Below, in pieces: positions 5,176 through 14,213 of a DNA stretch of 32,691 nucleotides; within the stretch, counting starts at the first letter, position 1, and every line of letters begins with the position of its first letter. The DNA comes from Gammaproteobacteria bacterium (GTDB lineage Bacteria; Pseudomonadota; Gammaproteobacteria; Arenicellales; CAJQKF01): assembly GCA_030429665.1 (NCBI GenBank), contig JAUIEZ010000049.1, forward strand, positions 1-32,691. Direction: 5' to 3'. The notes under the pieces were generated by a model that was given only the letters and a program-made list of their open reading frames with translations, was not told the DNA's origin and made no database searches. The translations under genes and the position numbers were made by a program.

Positions 5176-7666
5176 TCTCGCCCGGCGCGACCTCGGCGCC
5201 AGCGGGCGCTCGCTGTGGGTGTTCCGCACCTGCCTGGCGCTGGGCGTGGCGCTGGTGGCGGCGGTGGGCGGGTTGTACCAACAGGTGTCCGGGGCGCTGC
5301 TGGACGACACCCGGGCGCTGATGGGCGGCGACGTGGAAGTGGAGAGCCGCCGGCCGCTGCCCGAGGACGTGCAGGCGTGGCTGCGGGACAACGGCACGGT
5401 GTCGCGACTGACCGAGCTGCGCACGATGATGCGCGCCGGCGAAGGCGGGTTGCAGATCGTGGAGTTGCAGAGCTTCGATGATAACTACCCGCTGTACGGC
5501 TCGCTGCGCCTGGAGCCTGATGCGCCGCTGGCGGACGTGACCGCTCTGCGCGACGGCCGCCACGGCATCGCCCTCGACCCGGTGCTGGCCGAGCGGCTCG
5601 ACCTGTCGATCGGCGATACCGTCGGCGTCGGTTCGCTCACCCTCGAAGTGCGCGCGCTGATCCGCGAGCAGCCGGACCGGGCGCTGAGCGCGGACTGGCG
5701 CGGCGCGCCGGTGCTGATCTCGGACGATGCGCTGGAAGCCTCCGGGCTGGTAACGCCGGCCAGCCGCATCGAGTTCGAGTACCGCGTGCGCACGGAGGAG
5801 TCGCCCGACGCCTGGCGGGACCGCTTCTTCGACGCCTTTCCGGACGGCGGCTGGGAGGTCGACACCCTCACCGGTCGCAGCGAGCGCATTGCCGAGCGCC
5901 TCGGGCAGGTGGCGTCGAGCCTGTTGATCGTCGCCTTCAGCACCCTCTTCATCGGCGGGCTGGGCGTGTTCAACGCGGTGTCCGCCTACCTGCGCGAGAA
6001 GCGCGTGACCATCGCCACGCTGCGCGCCCTGGGCCTGCGCGACAACCGGCTGGCGGGCGTGTACCTGCTGCAGGTGGGCCTGCTCGCGGGCGGCGCAAGC
6101 CTCGTCGGCGCCGTCATCGGCGTGGCGGTGGCGGCGACAGGCGCTCGCTTCGCGGCGGGCCACCTGCCGGTGGAGCAGGCGTGGACGCTGCTGGTGGTGC
6201 CGGCGCTGGCGGCGGTGGCGTTCGGTCTGCTCATCGCCTTTACCTTTTCCCTGCCGGCGCTGGGTCGCGCCCTGGCGGTCGACCCGGCGACGCTGTTTCG
6301 CGGCGACCAGGGCGGCACGGCGCCGTTGCCGCGACGTTGGCGCGTCGCCACCCTCGCCGGCTGCGGGCTGATCGCCGCCCTGGTGCTGGCGGCGCTGCCG
6401 GACGCGTTGTTCGGCCTCGCCTTCCTCGCGGTAGTGGCGCTGGTGATGGGTCTGCTGGACCTCGTGGTGCGGGCGCTGCGCTACGGCGCGCGTCGCATGG
6501 AATCGCACCCGGTACTGGACGACCGCTTCTCGCTGCGCCTCGCGGTGGCCAACCTGCACCGGCCCGGCTCGCCGCTGCGCGCGTCGCTGCTGTCGCTCGG
6601 CTCGGCGCTGACGCTGATCGTCGGCTGCGCCGTGGTGGTGAGCGCCCTGCTCTACACGCTGAACTCGACCATCCCGGAGAACGCGCCGGCGCTCGTCTTG
6701 TACGACATCCAGGACGAACAGGTCGGACCGGTAACGGACGCGCTGGAAACGTCGGCGGGCGCGAGCCGCGTGGACATCGCGCCGCTGGTGCTGGGGCGCC
6801 TTAGCCACGTCAACGGCGAACCGCTGCGCGACAGCGACGACGGCGACCGCCGCGTGGAGGCGCGGGACGAACACAAGCTCACCTACCGCGGCGACAACGT
6901 CGACGGCGTGACCATGGATCGCGGCGCGTGGTGGAACGCGGACGACGCCGGCGTGCAGGTGGCGATGGAAGACCGCGAGGCCGACCAGCTCGGCCTTCAG
7001 GTCGGCGACGTGCTGACGTTCGACATCGCCGGGCGCAGCCTCGAGGCCACGCTGTCGGGCATCTACCGCCAGCAGGGCATGCAGACGCGATTCTGGTTCG
7101 AGGCGATGATCGAGGACGGCGCGCTGGACGACTTCATCCACCGCCACGTCGGCGCCGCGTGGATGGATGACGAGGCGGCGAAGGCGGCGCAATCGGACAT
7201 CGCCGGGATCGCGCCCAACGTGGTGACGGTGCGCACCGCGGACATCGTGAAGACCGCGAGCGAGTTGCTGGGGCGCGCGACGCTGGCGCTGGCCGCGGTC
7301 GCCGTGATCAGCCTGGCGGTGAGCCTGCTGGTGCTCTCCGGCGTGATGGCCACCAGCCGCGCGCGGCAGGTCTACGACGCCACCATCCTGCATTCGCTCG
7401 GCGCCCGCCTCGGCGCGATCCGTCGCAGCCTGCAGCTCGAGTACCTTCTGCTCGCGGCGCTGACGTCACTGTTCGCCATCGTCGCGGGGACGGCCATCGC
7501 CATGCCGCTGGTCGCCTTGCGGCTGAAGATCGTCGATCCGTACCCGTTGTGGCCGGCGGTGGTGGTGGCGGTCGCGGTGAGCGGCGCCTGCCTGCATCTC
7601 GGCGCGCGCTACCTGCTGCACCGCCTGCGCTTGAACCCGGCCGTCCTGCTGCGCAGCGGCGGCTGA
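5159..7666 (+). CDS. ybbP: FtsX-like ABC permease, YbbP family
   Basis: An 835-aa inner-membrane permease with two FtsX domains. Visible layout: one N-terminal membrane helix (about 20-40), a large periplasmic region (about 45-255), a helix group (about 255-365), further helices around 400-435 and 475-500, a second periplasmic region (about 505-705), and three C-terminal helices (about 710-830). This double arrangement and length match E. coli YbbP (about 800 aa) rather than the shorter LolC/LolE. The start ATG overlaps the end of the ATPase gene, so the pair is made together. In many proteobacteria a TesA-type lipase/esterase gene is divergent from this pair; here that place is taken by the integron region. 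Confidence 0.92.
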   Translation: MRFLISLARRDLGASGRSLWVFRTCLALGVALVAAVGGLYQQVSGALLDDTRALMGGDVEVESRRPLPEDVQAWLRDNGTVSRLTELRTMMRAGEGGLQIVELQSFDDNYPLYGSLRLEPDAPLADVTALRDGRHGIALDPVLAERLDLSIGDTVGVGSLTLEVRALIREQPDRALSADWRGAPVLISDDALEASGLVTPASRIEFEYRVRTEESPDAWRDRFFDAFPDGGWEVDTLTGRSERIAERLGQVASSLLIVAFSTLFIGGLGVFNAVSAYLREKRVTIATLRALGLRDNRLAGVYLLQVGLLAGGASLVGAVIGVAVAATGARFAAGHLPVEQAWTLLVVPALAAVAFGLLIAFTFSLPALGRALAVDPATLFRGDQGGTAPLPRRWRVATLAGCGLIAALVLAALPDALFGLAFLAVVALVMGLLDLVVRALRYGARRMESHPVLDDRFSLRLAVANLHRPGSPLRASLLSLGSALTLIVGCAVVVSALLYTLNSTIPENAPALVLYDIQDEQVGPVTDALETSAGASRVDIAPLVLGRLSHVNGEPLRDSDDGDRRVEARDEHKLTYRGDNVDGVTMDRGAWWNADDAGVQVAMEDREADQLGLQVGDVLTFDIAGRSLEATLSGIYRQQGMQTRFWFEAMIEDGALDDFIHRHVGAAWMDDEAAKAAQSDIAGIAPNVVTVRTADIVKTASELLGRATLALAAVAVISLAVSLLVLSGVMATSRARQVYDATILHSLGARLGAIRRSLQLEYLLLAALTSLFAIVAGTAIAMPLVALRLKIVDPYPLWPAVVVAVAVSGACLHLGARYLLHRLRLNPAVLLRSGG

Positions 7667-7708
7667 GCCGTTCGGGACTGGACCGGTGGGTCCCACGCCG
7701 CCGGATCG

Positions 7709-8776
7709 CTAGCCCGGCGCGTACTCGCAGTAGCGGCCCCTGCCGGTGTTCTTGGCGTTGTACAGCGCCATGTCGGCGAGATTGAGAAGACGATCGAGGC
7801 TTTCGCTGTCGCTAGGGAAATAGGCGATGCCGATGCTCGTGCCGACCGTGACTTCGTTGCCGTCGAGCACGAACGGCCTGGATATCTCGTGGAGGATGAC
7901 CCCGGAGACGTGGCGCGCGCTGTCGGGCGTCGTGACGTGCAGCAGGACCACGAACTCGTCGCCACCCAGGCGCGCGATCAGGTCGGAGGAACGCAATCGG
8001 CCTTTCAGCCGCCACGCGATCTGGCGAAGCAGTTGATCGCCGCTCTGGTGACCCAGGGTATCGTTGACGTTCTTGAAATGATCGATGTCGAGGAAAAGCA
8101 CGGCCAAGGTCGATTGCTTGCGTCGCGCCTCGGAGATCAGCACGTTGCCCTGCTCCATGAACAGGCGCCGGTTCGGCAGGCCGGTGAGTTCGTCGTGCTG
8201 CGCCATGAAGCGCATGTTCTGCTCGAGCGCCTTGATCTCCGTGATGTCGATCTGGATGCTGGCGAATCCGCCGCCGCGCACCGGGCGATCGATGGTCTTG
8301 ATCCAGCGGCCGTCCTTTAACTGCACGATGAAGGAGCCTTCCAGTCTACGCCGGTAATCGGCCTTGCGTTCCAGGTAGTCTTCACCGTCGCCGAATTCGT
8401 CGCCGACCGCCACGTTCCCGCGCTCGACGTCGATGCGTCCCAGTTCCTTGAAATGCACGCCCGGTCGCGCCTCTTCCTCGGTGTATCCGTACAGGCGCCG
8501 GAAGTTCTCGTTGCACACCACCAAGCGACCGTCCGCGTCATAGATGACGATCGCTTCCAGCAGGCTGCCCAGGGCGTCGAGCATCGGTTGCTGGCCGCGA
8601 AGCTGATCGAGTTCCTTTTTCAGGGCGTCGCGTTCCGCCTCGGCCGCGCGGAGCCGGCTGCGCAGGTCGGCTTCCGCCTCGTCCCTGCCCTGGTCGCGTC
8701 CGGGCGCGCGCTCAGCGGGCGCCGCGTCGTTCGCAGCCGCGTCCGGCGCCGAGTTTCTCGAGCCTTGGTTTGACAT
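7709..8776 (-). CDS. PAS-GGDEF diguanylate cyclase
   Basis: The protein (355 aa from ATG 8776; an ATG at 8791 is also possible) makes the second messenger c-di-GMP from two GTP. A charged N-terminal segment with a coiled coil (about 25-65, LRSRLRAAEAERDALKKEL) leads into a PAS domain (about 65-185: IVIYDADGRLVVCNENF, then GGGFASIQIDITE), and a GGDEF domain (about 190-350) with DELTGLPNRR at its start. The active site is an intact GGDEF, and RSSD lies five residues before it, the canonical inhibitory I-site, so product feedback is expected. No EAL domain and no membrane segment are present, so it is a cytoplasmic sensor-cyclase; the PAS ligand is unknown. It is divergent from the SulP fusion gene. 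Confidence 0.92.
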   Translation of the reverse strand: MSNQGSRNSAPDAAANDAAPAERAPGRDQGRDEAEADLRSRLRAAEAERDALKKELDQLRGQQPMLDALGSLLEAIVIYDADGRLVVCNENFRRLYGYTEEEARPGVHFKELGRIDVERGNVAVGDEFGDGEDYLERKADYRRRLEGSFIVQLKDGRWIKTIDRPVRGGGFASIQIDITEIKALEQNMRFMAQHDELTGLPNRRLFMEQGNVLISEARRKQSTLAVLFLDIDHFKNVNDTLGHQSGDQLLRQIAWRLKGRLRSSDLIARLGGDEFVVLLHVTTPDSARHVSGVILHEISRPFVLDGNEVTVGTSIGIAYFPSDSESLDRLLNLADMALYNAKNTGRGRYCEYAPG

Positions 8777-8851
8777 GTGCCCCCACATCAACAGCTTTGA
8801 ACGCAGTATCGGTCAGTTAATCTCTAACTTTAACACCGCGACGCCATTCCG

Positions 8852-9013
8852 ATGGTATCTTCTGTCGAACGTCACCCCGATTCTGTTATTCTGAACGCGA
8901 CGCGGGAGGCTGCCGCTGAAGGAGCGGCCAGGCCACTCGAGGGACCGACCGACGACGCCGCCAGGGCCGCGCGACTCCGACGCGCGAAAAAAACCAAAAC
9001 GACATTCGGCTGA
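8852..9013 (+). CDS. possible 53-aa small protein or leader peptide before sulP
   Basis: An ATG frame of 53 codons (MVSSVERHPDSVIL... ending KKTKTTFG) lies in the divergent intergenic region and stops five bases before a perfect palindrome that precedes the sulP-type gene. The C-terminal half is Ala/Arg/Lys-rich. No convincing ribosome binding site is seen and it could be chance in GC-rich DNA. It is listed because its position fits a translated leader. Confidence 0.25.
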   Translation: MVSSVERHPDSVILNATREAAAEGAARPLEGPTDDAARAARLRRAKKTKTTFG

Positions 9014-9017
9014 TTCC

Positions 9018-9037
9018 CCGCCGCGCCGGCGCGGCGG
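9018..9037. promoter_or_regulatory. 20-bp perfect palindrome immediately upstream of sulP-type start
   Basis: CCGCCGCGCC is followed directly by its exact reverse complement, and the palindrome ends 14 bases before the ATG at 9052. As RNA it would form a very stable stem near the start; as DNA it could be a dimeric operator. No Shine-Dalgarno sequence is visible between it and the ATG. Confidence 0.5.
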
Positions 9038-9051
9038 TTCGGTCGATCAAC

Positions 9052-11334
9052 ATGCCCTGGAATCGATTCTTGAATCAAACCAAAGGTCAGGCTCCCCTGG
9101 ACCGCAACTGTCGCGCGCAGGCCGCGCCCGTGTCCGCGGTCACCGCGGAGATCCCGGCAGCAGCGTCCGGCACCAACCGCGTGCTGCCGGCATTGTCCGT
9201 CGGTGCGATCGCCGGCATCGACAACATCGGCGTCGGCCTGGCCATTGCCTCGTTGTTGTTCTCCGGTCCGTTATCGTCCGGCCTCGGCATCGGCGTGGGA
9301 ACGGTGCTTCTCGCCGCCGTCATCATCGCGCTCGTCACGGCGCTGGGCAGCGGGTTCCGCAACGCGGTGGCCCTGGTCCAGGAAAGCAGCGTCGCGGTGC
9401 TGGCGGCCACGCTGGCCGCCGCGCTGGCCGACATGCCCGGAGATCCGACGAGCCGCGTGTCCACGGCGCTGGCAATCATCGGCACGTCCACGGTAATCAC
9501 CGGCGTGGTGTTGTGGTCCACCGGCGCCCTTCGTCTGGGTCGATTCGTACGCCTGCTGCCCTACCCGGTGGTGGCCGGGTTCATCGCCGCGTCGGGCTGG
9601 CTGCTGGTCGAAGGGGCCGTGCCGATCATGACCGGCTCGTCCTCGCTGCGCGACTGGCTCGCCGATGTCGATCCACAACGACTGTGGCTCTCGGTGGTGC
9701 CCGCGATCGGATTCTCCGTCACGCTCCTGCTGGGACTTCGAGCGGTGCGCGGTATCTACATTGCCCCGCTCATGCTGGTGGGCGCCATCGTGTCCTTTCA
9801 CGCGATACTCTTCGCTGCCGATGTCGACCTGGCTCATGCGCGCGTGCTGGGTTTGTTGCCGTCGACGAATGCCGGCACGCACGCCGTGCTGCCCGACCCG
9901 GCGTTACTGGCGAGCGTCGACTGGTCCCGCGTCCTGGCATCCTGGCCGGGGCTGTTGTCGGTCGCGGCCATCAGCCTGGTGGGTGCGCTGCTCAATACGG
10001 GCGGCGTCGAACTGGCGACCGGCCGGGAGGCGAATTACGATCACGAGCTTCGAGTGGCAGGCTGGGCCAACATGGCCGCGGGCCTTGGCGGCGGACCTTC
10101 CGGGTACACCGGACTCGGCATCACCGTGCTGGCCGGCAGGATCGGCGCGCACGGGCGCGAGGCAGGCCTGGCCACCGCCTGCGTGCTGCTCGCCGGACTC
10201 TTCTTTGCCGAGAGCCTGGTCGGCGGCATCCCGGTGTTCGTCACTTCCGGACTGGTGCTGTACCTGGGCCTGGAGTTGCTCCTCACCTGGCTGGTCGAGA
10301 CCCGCCGCCGGTTACCCGTATCGGAATGGCTGGTCGTCGTTCTGATCACCGCCGTGGTCGCGTTTACCGGGTTCGTCGAGGGCCTGCTGGTGGGCATACT
10401 CGTATCCGCCGGCGTGTTCATTTACAACTATTCCAAGCTTCCCGTCATTCGGCTGGAGGCCACCGGCGCCGATCGCCGCAGCATGGTGGATCGCTCGGCA
10501 GCGGCAAGCACGCAACTTCAGGCCCATGGCAATGCGACGGTCATCCTGCGATTGCAGGGTTACCTGTTCTTTGCCACCGCGGATCGCATCGTCGAGCGGG
10601 TCCGGCAGAAACCCGTGGAATCCGGTACGCGGCGACCGCGCTTCCTGGTACTGGATTTCAAGCACGTCAGCGGCATCGACTCGGCGGCCATCGCTTCCTT
10701 CCTCAAAATAGCGAATCTCGCGCGGTTTCACTCGTTCGAAGTGTTGATCACCCAGTTGCCCGACGACGTTCGCCGGCAACTGACGCTGGGCGGACTGGAC
10801 CTCGACGCCGAGTTTCGCGTCGAGCCGGATCTCGATCACGCCCTGGAGTATTGCGAGGAACGGTTGCTGGACGACTTCGCCGATGCCGCGGGCGGTGACG
10901 GGCTGCGCGAGCAGTTGCGAGCCGCGCTGGGCGACCACCAACGACTGCCCGACCTGGTGGCGTCGATGACGCGACTCGACCTCATTTCGGGCGAGTTCCT
11001 GATTCGTGCGGGAGAACAAGCCGACGACGTGTACTTCGTCGCAAGCGGCTGGGTGCGTATCCAGGTTACCCTGCCGGACGGCCGGAAGTTGCGCCTTCGC
11101 ACCATGACCAGAGGCGCGGTGGTGGGCGAGGTCGCGCAGTACCTCGGCCAGCGGCGCACCGCCGACGTGATCTGCGAAAAGCCCGCGACGGTATACAGGA
11201 TGGCCCGCGAGACGCTGCAGCGCATCGAGCGCGAGGACAGCGAGCTGGCCGCGCTGTTTCATCGCACCATGGCTTTCGCCTTGTCGGAAAAGCTGACGAT
11301 CGCAAATCGTCTCATCCAGTCGTCGGAGTCCTGA
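9052..11334 (+). CDS. SulP/SLC26 anion transporter with STAS and cyclic-nucleotide-binding domains
   Basis: A 760-aa inner-membrane protein. Residues about 45-460 form the multi-helix SulP transport core (LPALSVGAIAGIDNIGVG at its start, GGGPSGYTGLG in the middle). Residues about 495-600 are a STAS domain with VILRLQGYLFFATA and the loop HVSGIDSAA. Residues about 640-745 are a cNMP-binding domain with ISGEFLIRAGEQADDVYFV and a phosphate-binding cassette VVGEVAQYLGQRRTAD that keeps the key Glu and Arg. Bacterial SulP proteins usually end after STAS, so the third domain implies gating by a cyclic nucleotide. Substrate could be sulfate, bicarbonate or another anion; the sequence does not decide. 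It is divergent from the diguanylate cyclase. Confidence 0.9.
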   Translation: MPWNRFLNQTKGQAPLDRNCRAQAAPVSAVTAEIPAAASGTNRVLPALSVGAIAGIDNIGVGLAIASLLFSGPLSSGLGIGVGTVLLAAVIIALVTALGSGFRNAVALVQESSVAVLAATLAAALADMPGDPTSRVSTALAIIGTSTVITGVVLWSTGALRLGRFVRLLPYPVVAGFIAASGWLLVEGAVPIMTGSSSLRDWLADVDPQRLWLSVVPAIGFSVTLLLGLRAVRGIYIAPLMLVGAIVSFHAILFAADVDLAHARVLGLLPSTNAGTHAVLPDPALLASVDWSRVLASWPGLLSVAAISLVGALLNTGGVELATGREANYDHELRVAGWANMAAGLGGGPSGYTGLGITVLAGRIGAHGREAGLATACVLLAGLFFAESLVGGIPVFVTSGLVLYLGLELLLTWLVETRRRLPVSEWLVVVLITAVVAFTGFVEGLLVGILVSAGVFIYNYSKLPVIRLEATGADRRSMVDRSAAASTQLQAHGNATVILRLQGYLFFATADRIVERVRQKPVESGTRRPRFLVLDFKHVSGIDSAAIASFLKIANLARFHSFEVLITQLPDDVRRQLTLGGLDLDAEFRVEPDLDHALEYCEERLLDDFADAAGGDGLREQLRAALGDHQRLPDLVASMTRLDLISGEFLIRAGEQADDVYFVASGWVRIQVTLPDGRKLRLRTMTRGAVVGEVAQYLGQRRTADVICEKPATVYRMARETLQRIEREDSELAALFHRTMAFALSEKLTIANRLIQSSES

Positions 11335-11453
11335 CAGCGGACGGACCGCGATGGCGAGTGTCCGCGGGACGATCCGGCCGTGCCGGCCTTTCTCGATACG
11401 GGCCATTTTAGATACCATATTCGCCACGTACGCTACCGACCAGGAGATTCGAC

Positions 11454-12485
11454 ATGTCCGCCCAATTCCTCGATTGCACGCACGAAGTCTGCACCGTACG
11501 CCCGATACCGCCGGCGCGACGGGCGTGGCTCGCGGATGAAATTCGCCGGGAAGACTGGGTCGTACCGATCGAACCGGCGATGGCGGACGAACTTTTCGCG
11601 CTGGCCCGGTTCATCGAACAAAACCCCGTACAGAACCTGCAGCGCCGGTTGTCGGAACTCAATCTCGTGCACAGCGTAAACGCGATGCAGCGCATGAAGG
11701 CGCGACTCGACGACGGCGTCGGTTTCGCCGTTCTCGACCGCATGCCCATGGACGAGTTGTCCATCGAGACCCTTGTCGAGATCTACTGGGTGCTCGGCCA
11801 GGCCATCGGCCGGCCGGTGGCGCAGAAGTGGAACGGGCAGATGATCTACGACGTGCACGATACCGGCCAACAGTACAGCTACGGCGTCAGGGGCTCGCAT
11901 ACCTCGGTCGAGCTCGTGTTCCACACGGACAATGCGTTCGCGCGCATGGTGCCCGACTACGTGGGGCTGCTCTGCCGCTGGCCGGCCGCGCAAGGCGGCG
12001 TGAGCCGGTTCTGCAGCCTGTACACGGTGCATGAACGGATGGCGCAGCGTTATCCGGACGCGTTGCGCCGGCTCTATGAACCGATGTATTTCGACCGGCA
12101 GAAGGAGCACGCCGAGGGCGCGCAGCCGGTGTGCCTGGCGCCCTACTTCAGCTGGCGCGGCGATCGCCTGTTCGCGCGCGCCAACTCTTCACTGGTGAGG
12201 AAGGGCTACGAGGTCGCCGGCGAACCGATGGACGACGCGCTCGCCGAGGCCCTCGACGCCGTCGACACCGTGTGCGCCGACGAGGCGATCTGGTTCGAGG
12301 CGCCCCTGGAGCGCGGGCAAATCCAGTACCTGAACAATCACGAGGTCGGACACTACCGGAGCGAATTCGTCGATCACGAAGATCCCGAGCGGCGGCGCCA
12401 CCTGTATCGATTGTGGCACCGCGAAACCGGCTCGGTATGCTACGACGGCGGCTATCCGGCGGCGCTTGGCGACGTGCGCGACTGA
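11454..12485 (+). CDS. TauD/TfdA-family Fe(II)/2-oxoglutarate dioxygenase
   Basis: A 343-aa non-haem iron oxygenase. The facial triad is visible: HTD (H157, D159) and the distal histidine H300 in VGHYRSEF; the 2-oxoglutarate-binding arginine is in RRRHLYRLW near the C-terminus. It starts at an ATG with AGGAG about seven bases upstream. Relatives hydroxylate taurine, phenoxyacids, gamma-butyrobetaine or natural-product intermediates. The substrate-side segments (SYGVRGSHTSVELVFHTDN, LLCRWPAAQGG) resemble the broader TfdA-like group more than true TauD, so the substrate is open. A TauE/SafE exporter, a SulP transporter and a TTT uptake system nearby make organosulfonate metabolism an attractive guess only. 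Its end overlaps by 34 bp the convergent acyl-CoA ligase remnant. Confidence 0.88.
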   Translation: MSAQFLDCTHEVCTVRPIPPARRAWLADEIRREDWVVPIEPAMADELFALARFIEQNPVQNLQRRLSELNLVHSVNAMQRMKARLDDGVGFAVLDRMPMDELSIETLVEIYWVLGQAIGRPVAQKWNGQMIYDVHDTGQQYSYGVRGSHTSVELVFHTDNAFARMVPDYVGLLCRWPAAQGGVSRFCSLYTVHERMAQRYPDALRRLYEPMYFDRQKEHAEGAQPVCLAPYFSWRGDRLFARANSSLVRKGYEVAGEPMDDALAEALDAVDTVCADEAIWFEAPLERGQIQYLNNHEVGHYRSEFVDHEDPERRRHLYRLWHRETGSVCYDGGYPAALGDVRD

Positions 12486-13962
12486 ATCAGCGCGGGCAGC
12501 TTCAACCGCAGGATCTTCCCGGACGGCCCCTTGGGCAGTTCGTCGAAGAAATAGATGACCTTCGGGGACTTGTAGCGGCCGACCGCGTCCTCGCACAGTT
12601 GTTTCAACTCGTCGGCGGTACACTCGTAGCCGTCGCGCAGCGCGACGCAGGCGACCACTTCCTGGCCGTACATGTCGTCGTCGACGCCGACCGCCGCCGC
12701 CTCGAGTACCGAGTCGTGCCGGTAGAGCACGTCGTCGATCTCGCGCGGAACGATGTTCTCGCCGCCGCGAATGATCAGCTCCTTGATGCGGCCCGAAATG
12801 TACAGGTAAACCAGCCGTCGACGAAGGCGCCGCGCGTGGCCTCCTCGTTCTTGTAGTAGTGATCGAGCACGTTGTCGCCGCGAACCACCAGTTCGCCGGC
12901 CACGTTCGGCGGACAGTCCTTGCCGTCGTCGTCGACGACCCGAAGCTCGTTGCCCCATTCCAGCCCGACCGAGCCGACCTTGTGCGGCCGCGGCGGCAGC
13001 GGGTTGGAGGCGATGGTGGCCGCGGTCTCCGTCAGGCCGATGGTTTCGATCATGGGCACCTTGAACACGCGCTCCCACTCCTCGAGGGTTGCCGCCGCCA
13101 GCGGCGCGGAGGCAGAGCGCGCGAACCGGAAGGCGGAAAGCCGTTCGTCCGACCCGAAGTCGTACGGTTCCTTGTCGGCGCGATCCAGCAGGTACTTGAT
13201 GATGGTCGGCACGATGCTGGCCCAGGTGCAACGATGATCCGCGACCAATGACCAGAACGCGCTGACGCTGAAGCGCGTCGGCATCACCACCGACGAACCG
13301 CTGGCCAGCGGCGCCATCACGGTAACGATCGCCCCGTTGATGTGATAGACGGGCAGAACGCACAAGGCGCGGTCGTCGCGGTCGAGCTGGTGAGCTAGCA
13401 CGACGTTGTCGCCGCCCGCGCAAACCGCCCGGTGCGGAAGCACCGCGCCTTTCGGCAGGCCGGTGGAGCCCGAGGTGTAAAGCAGCAATGCGGGGTCCCC
13501 GGCCGACGGCGACACGGGCACGGTGCCGCTCGCCGCCGGCGCCGGCCACCGCGGCCCTTCGACGTCGTCCACGTCCACCACCGTGATGGGTCGCCCGACG
13601 TCCCGCACGAGTTCGCCGAGGGTGGCTCGATACTCCGCCGAGACCAGGACGACCGCGGCGTCCGAGTGACCGAGCACGTGCGCCAGCTGCGTCTTGCCGG
13701 CCACGGCATTCAACGGCACGATGACGCGTCCCGACGCCATCACGCCGAGAAACAACTGCATCGTCCAGTAACCGTTGTTCAGCAGGAACGCGACCTTCTC
13801 ACCCGGCGCGACACCCATGGCGTCGAGCCGCTCACCGACATGGTCCACGGCGGATCGCAGCTCGCCAAAACTCAACTCGCGGCCGACGTCCGGCGCGATG
13901 AGGAACGTCGATTCCCCCTGGTTCGCCGCATGCCGCTCCACCAGTTCCCGAACTGTCGTCAT
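12452..13962 (-). pseudogene. acyl-CoA synthetase (AMP-forming), disrupted by internal frameshifting deletion
   Basis: The N-terminal part (ATG 13962, AGGAGG eight bases upstream) is a typical ANL-family ligase: P-loop LLYTSGSTGLPKGAV, IGLTETAATI and ELVVRGDNVLDHYYKNEEAT. At about 12806-12811 the frame goes wrong: DGWF runs out of frame to a stop at 12775, while the true continuation, YISGRIKELIIRGGENIVPREID through GPSGKILRLKLP, sits in another minus-strand frame. Intact relatives have about a dozen residues here, including the TGD motif whose Asp binds the AMP ribose. Only two bases remain between the TGG of DGW and the TAC of the next block, so about 34 or 37 bases were lost. The product should be inactive. 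The rest of the gene is well preserved, so the lesion is recent or an assembly error. Confidence 0.85.
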
Positions 13963-14213
13963 GACGCAAAGACCTCCTTGGCGGCGAGTGCTGTCATATC
14001 GTGAATCATCGTGCGCGGCGCGGATACACCGCACCACGGCGCGCTCGCCTCGCGCACATTGTTCAACTTTTCTTTCATTGAGTATCCTGAATCGAACGAG
14101 TAAATCCGACGGTGCAATCTAGTCTACTTTCCCATCGAATGCGATCTCAAATAGAATTGCGCTTCCCGCCCGGGTACGATCCCACTCACCAACAATAATC
14201 CGAGGAGCCTGGT

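Noticed and set aside
5168-7393. 741-codon minus-strand frame antisense to ybbP
   Set aside because: Composition is His/Arg/Gln-rich without domain features, and the opposite strand encodes a complete FtsX permease.
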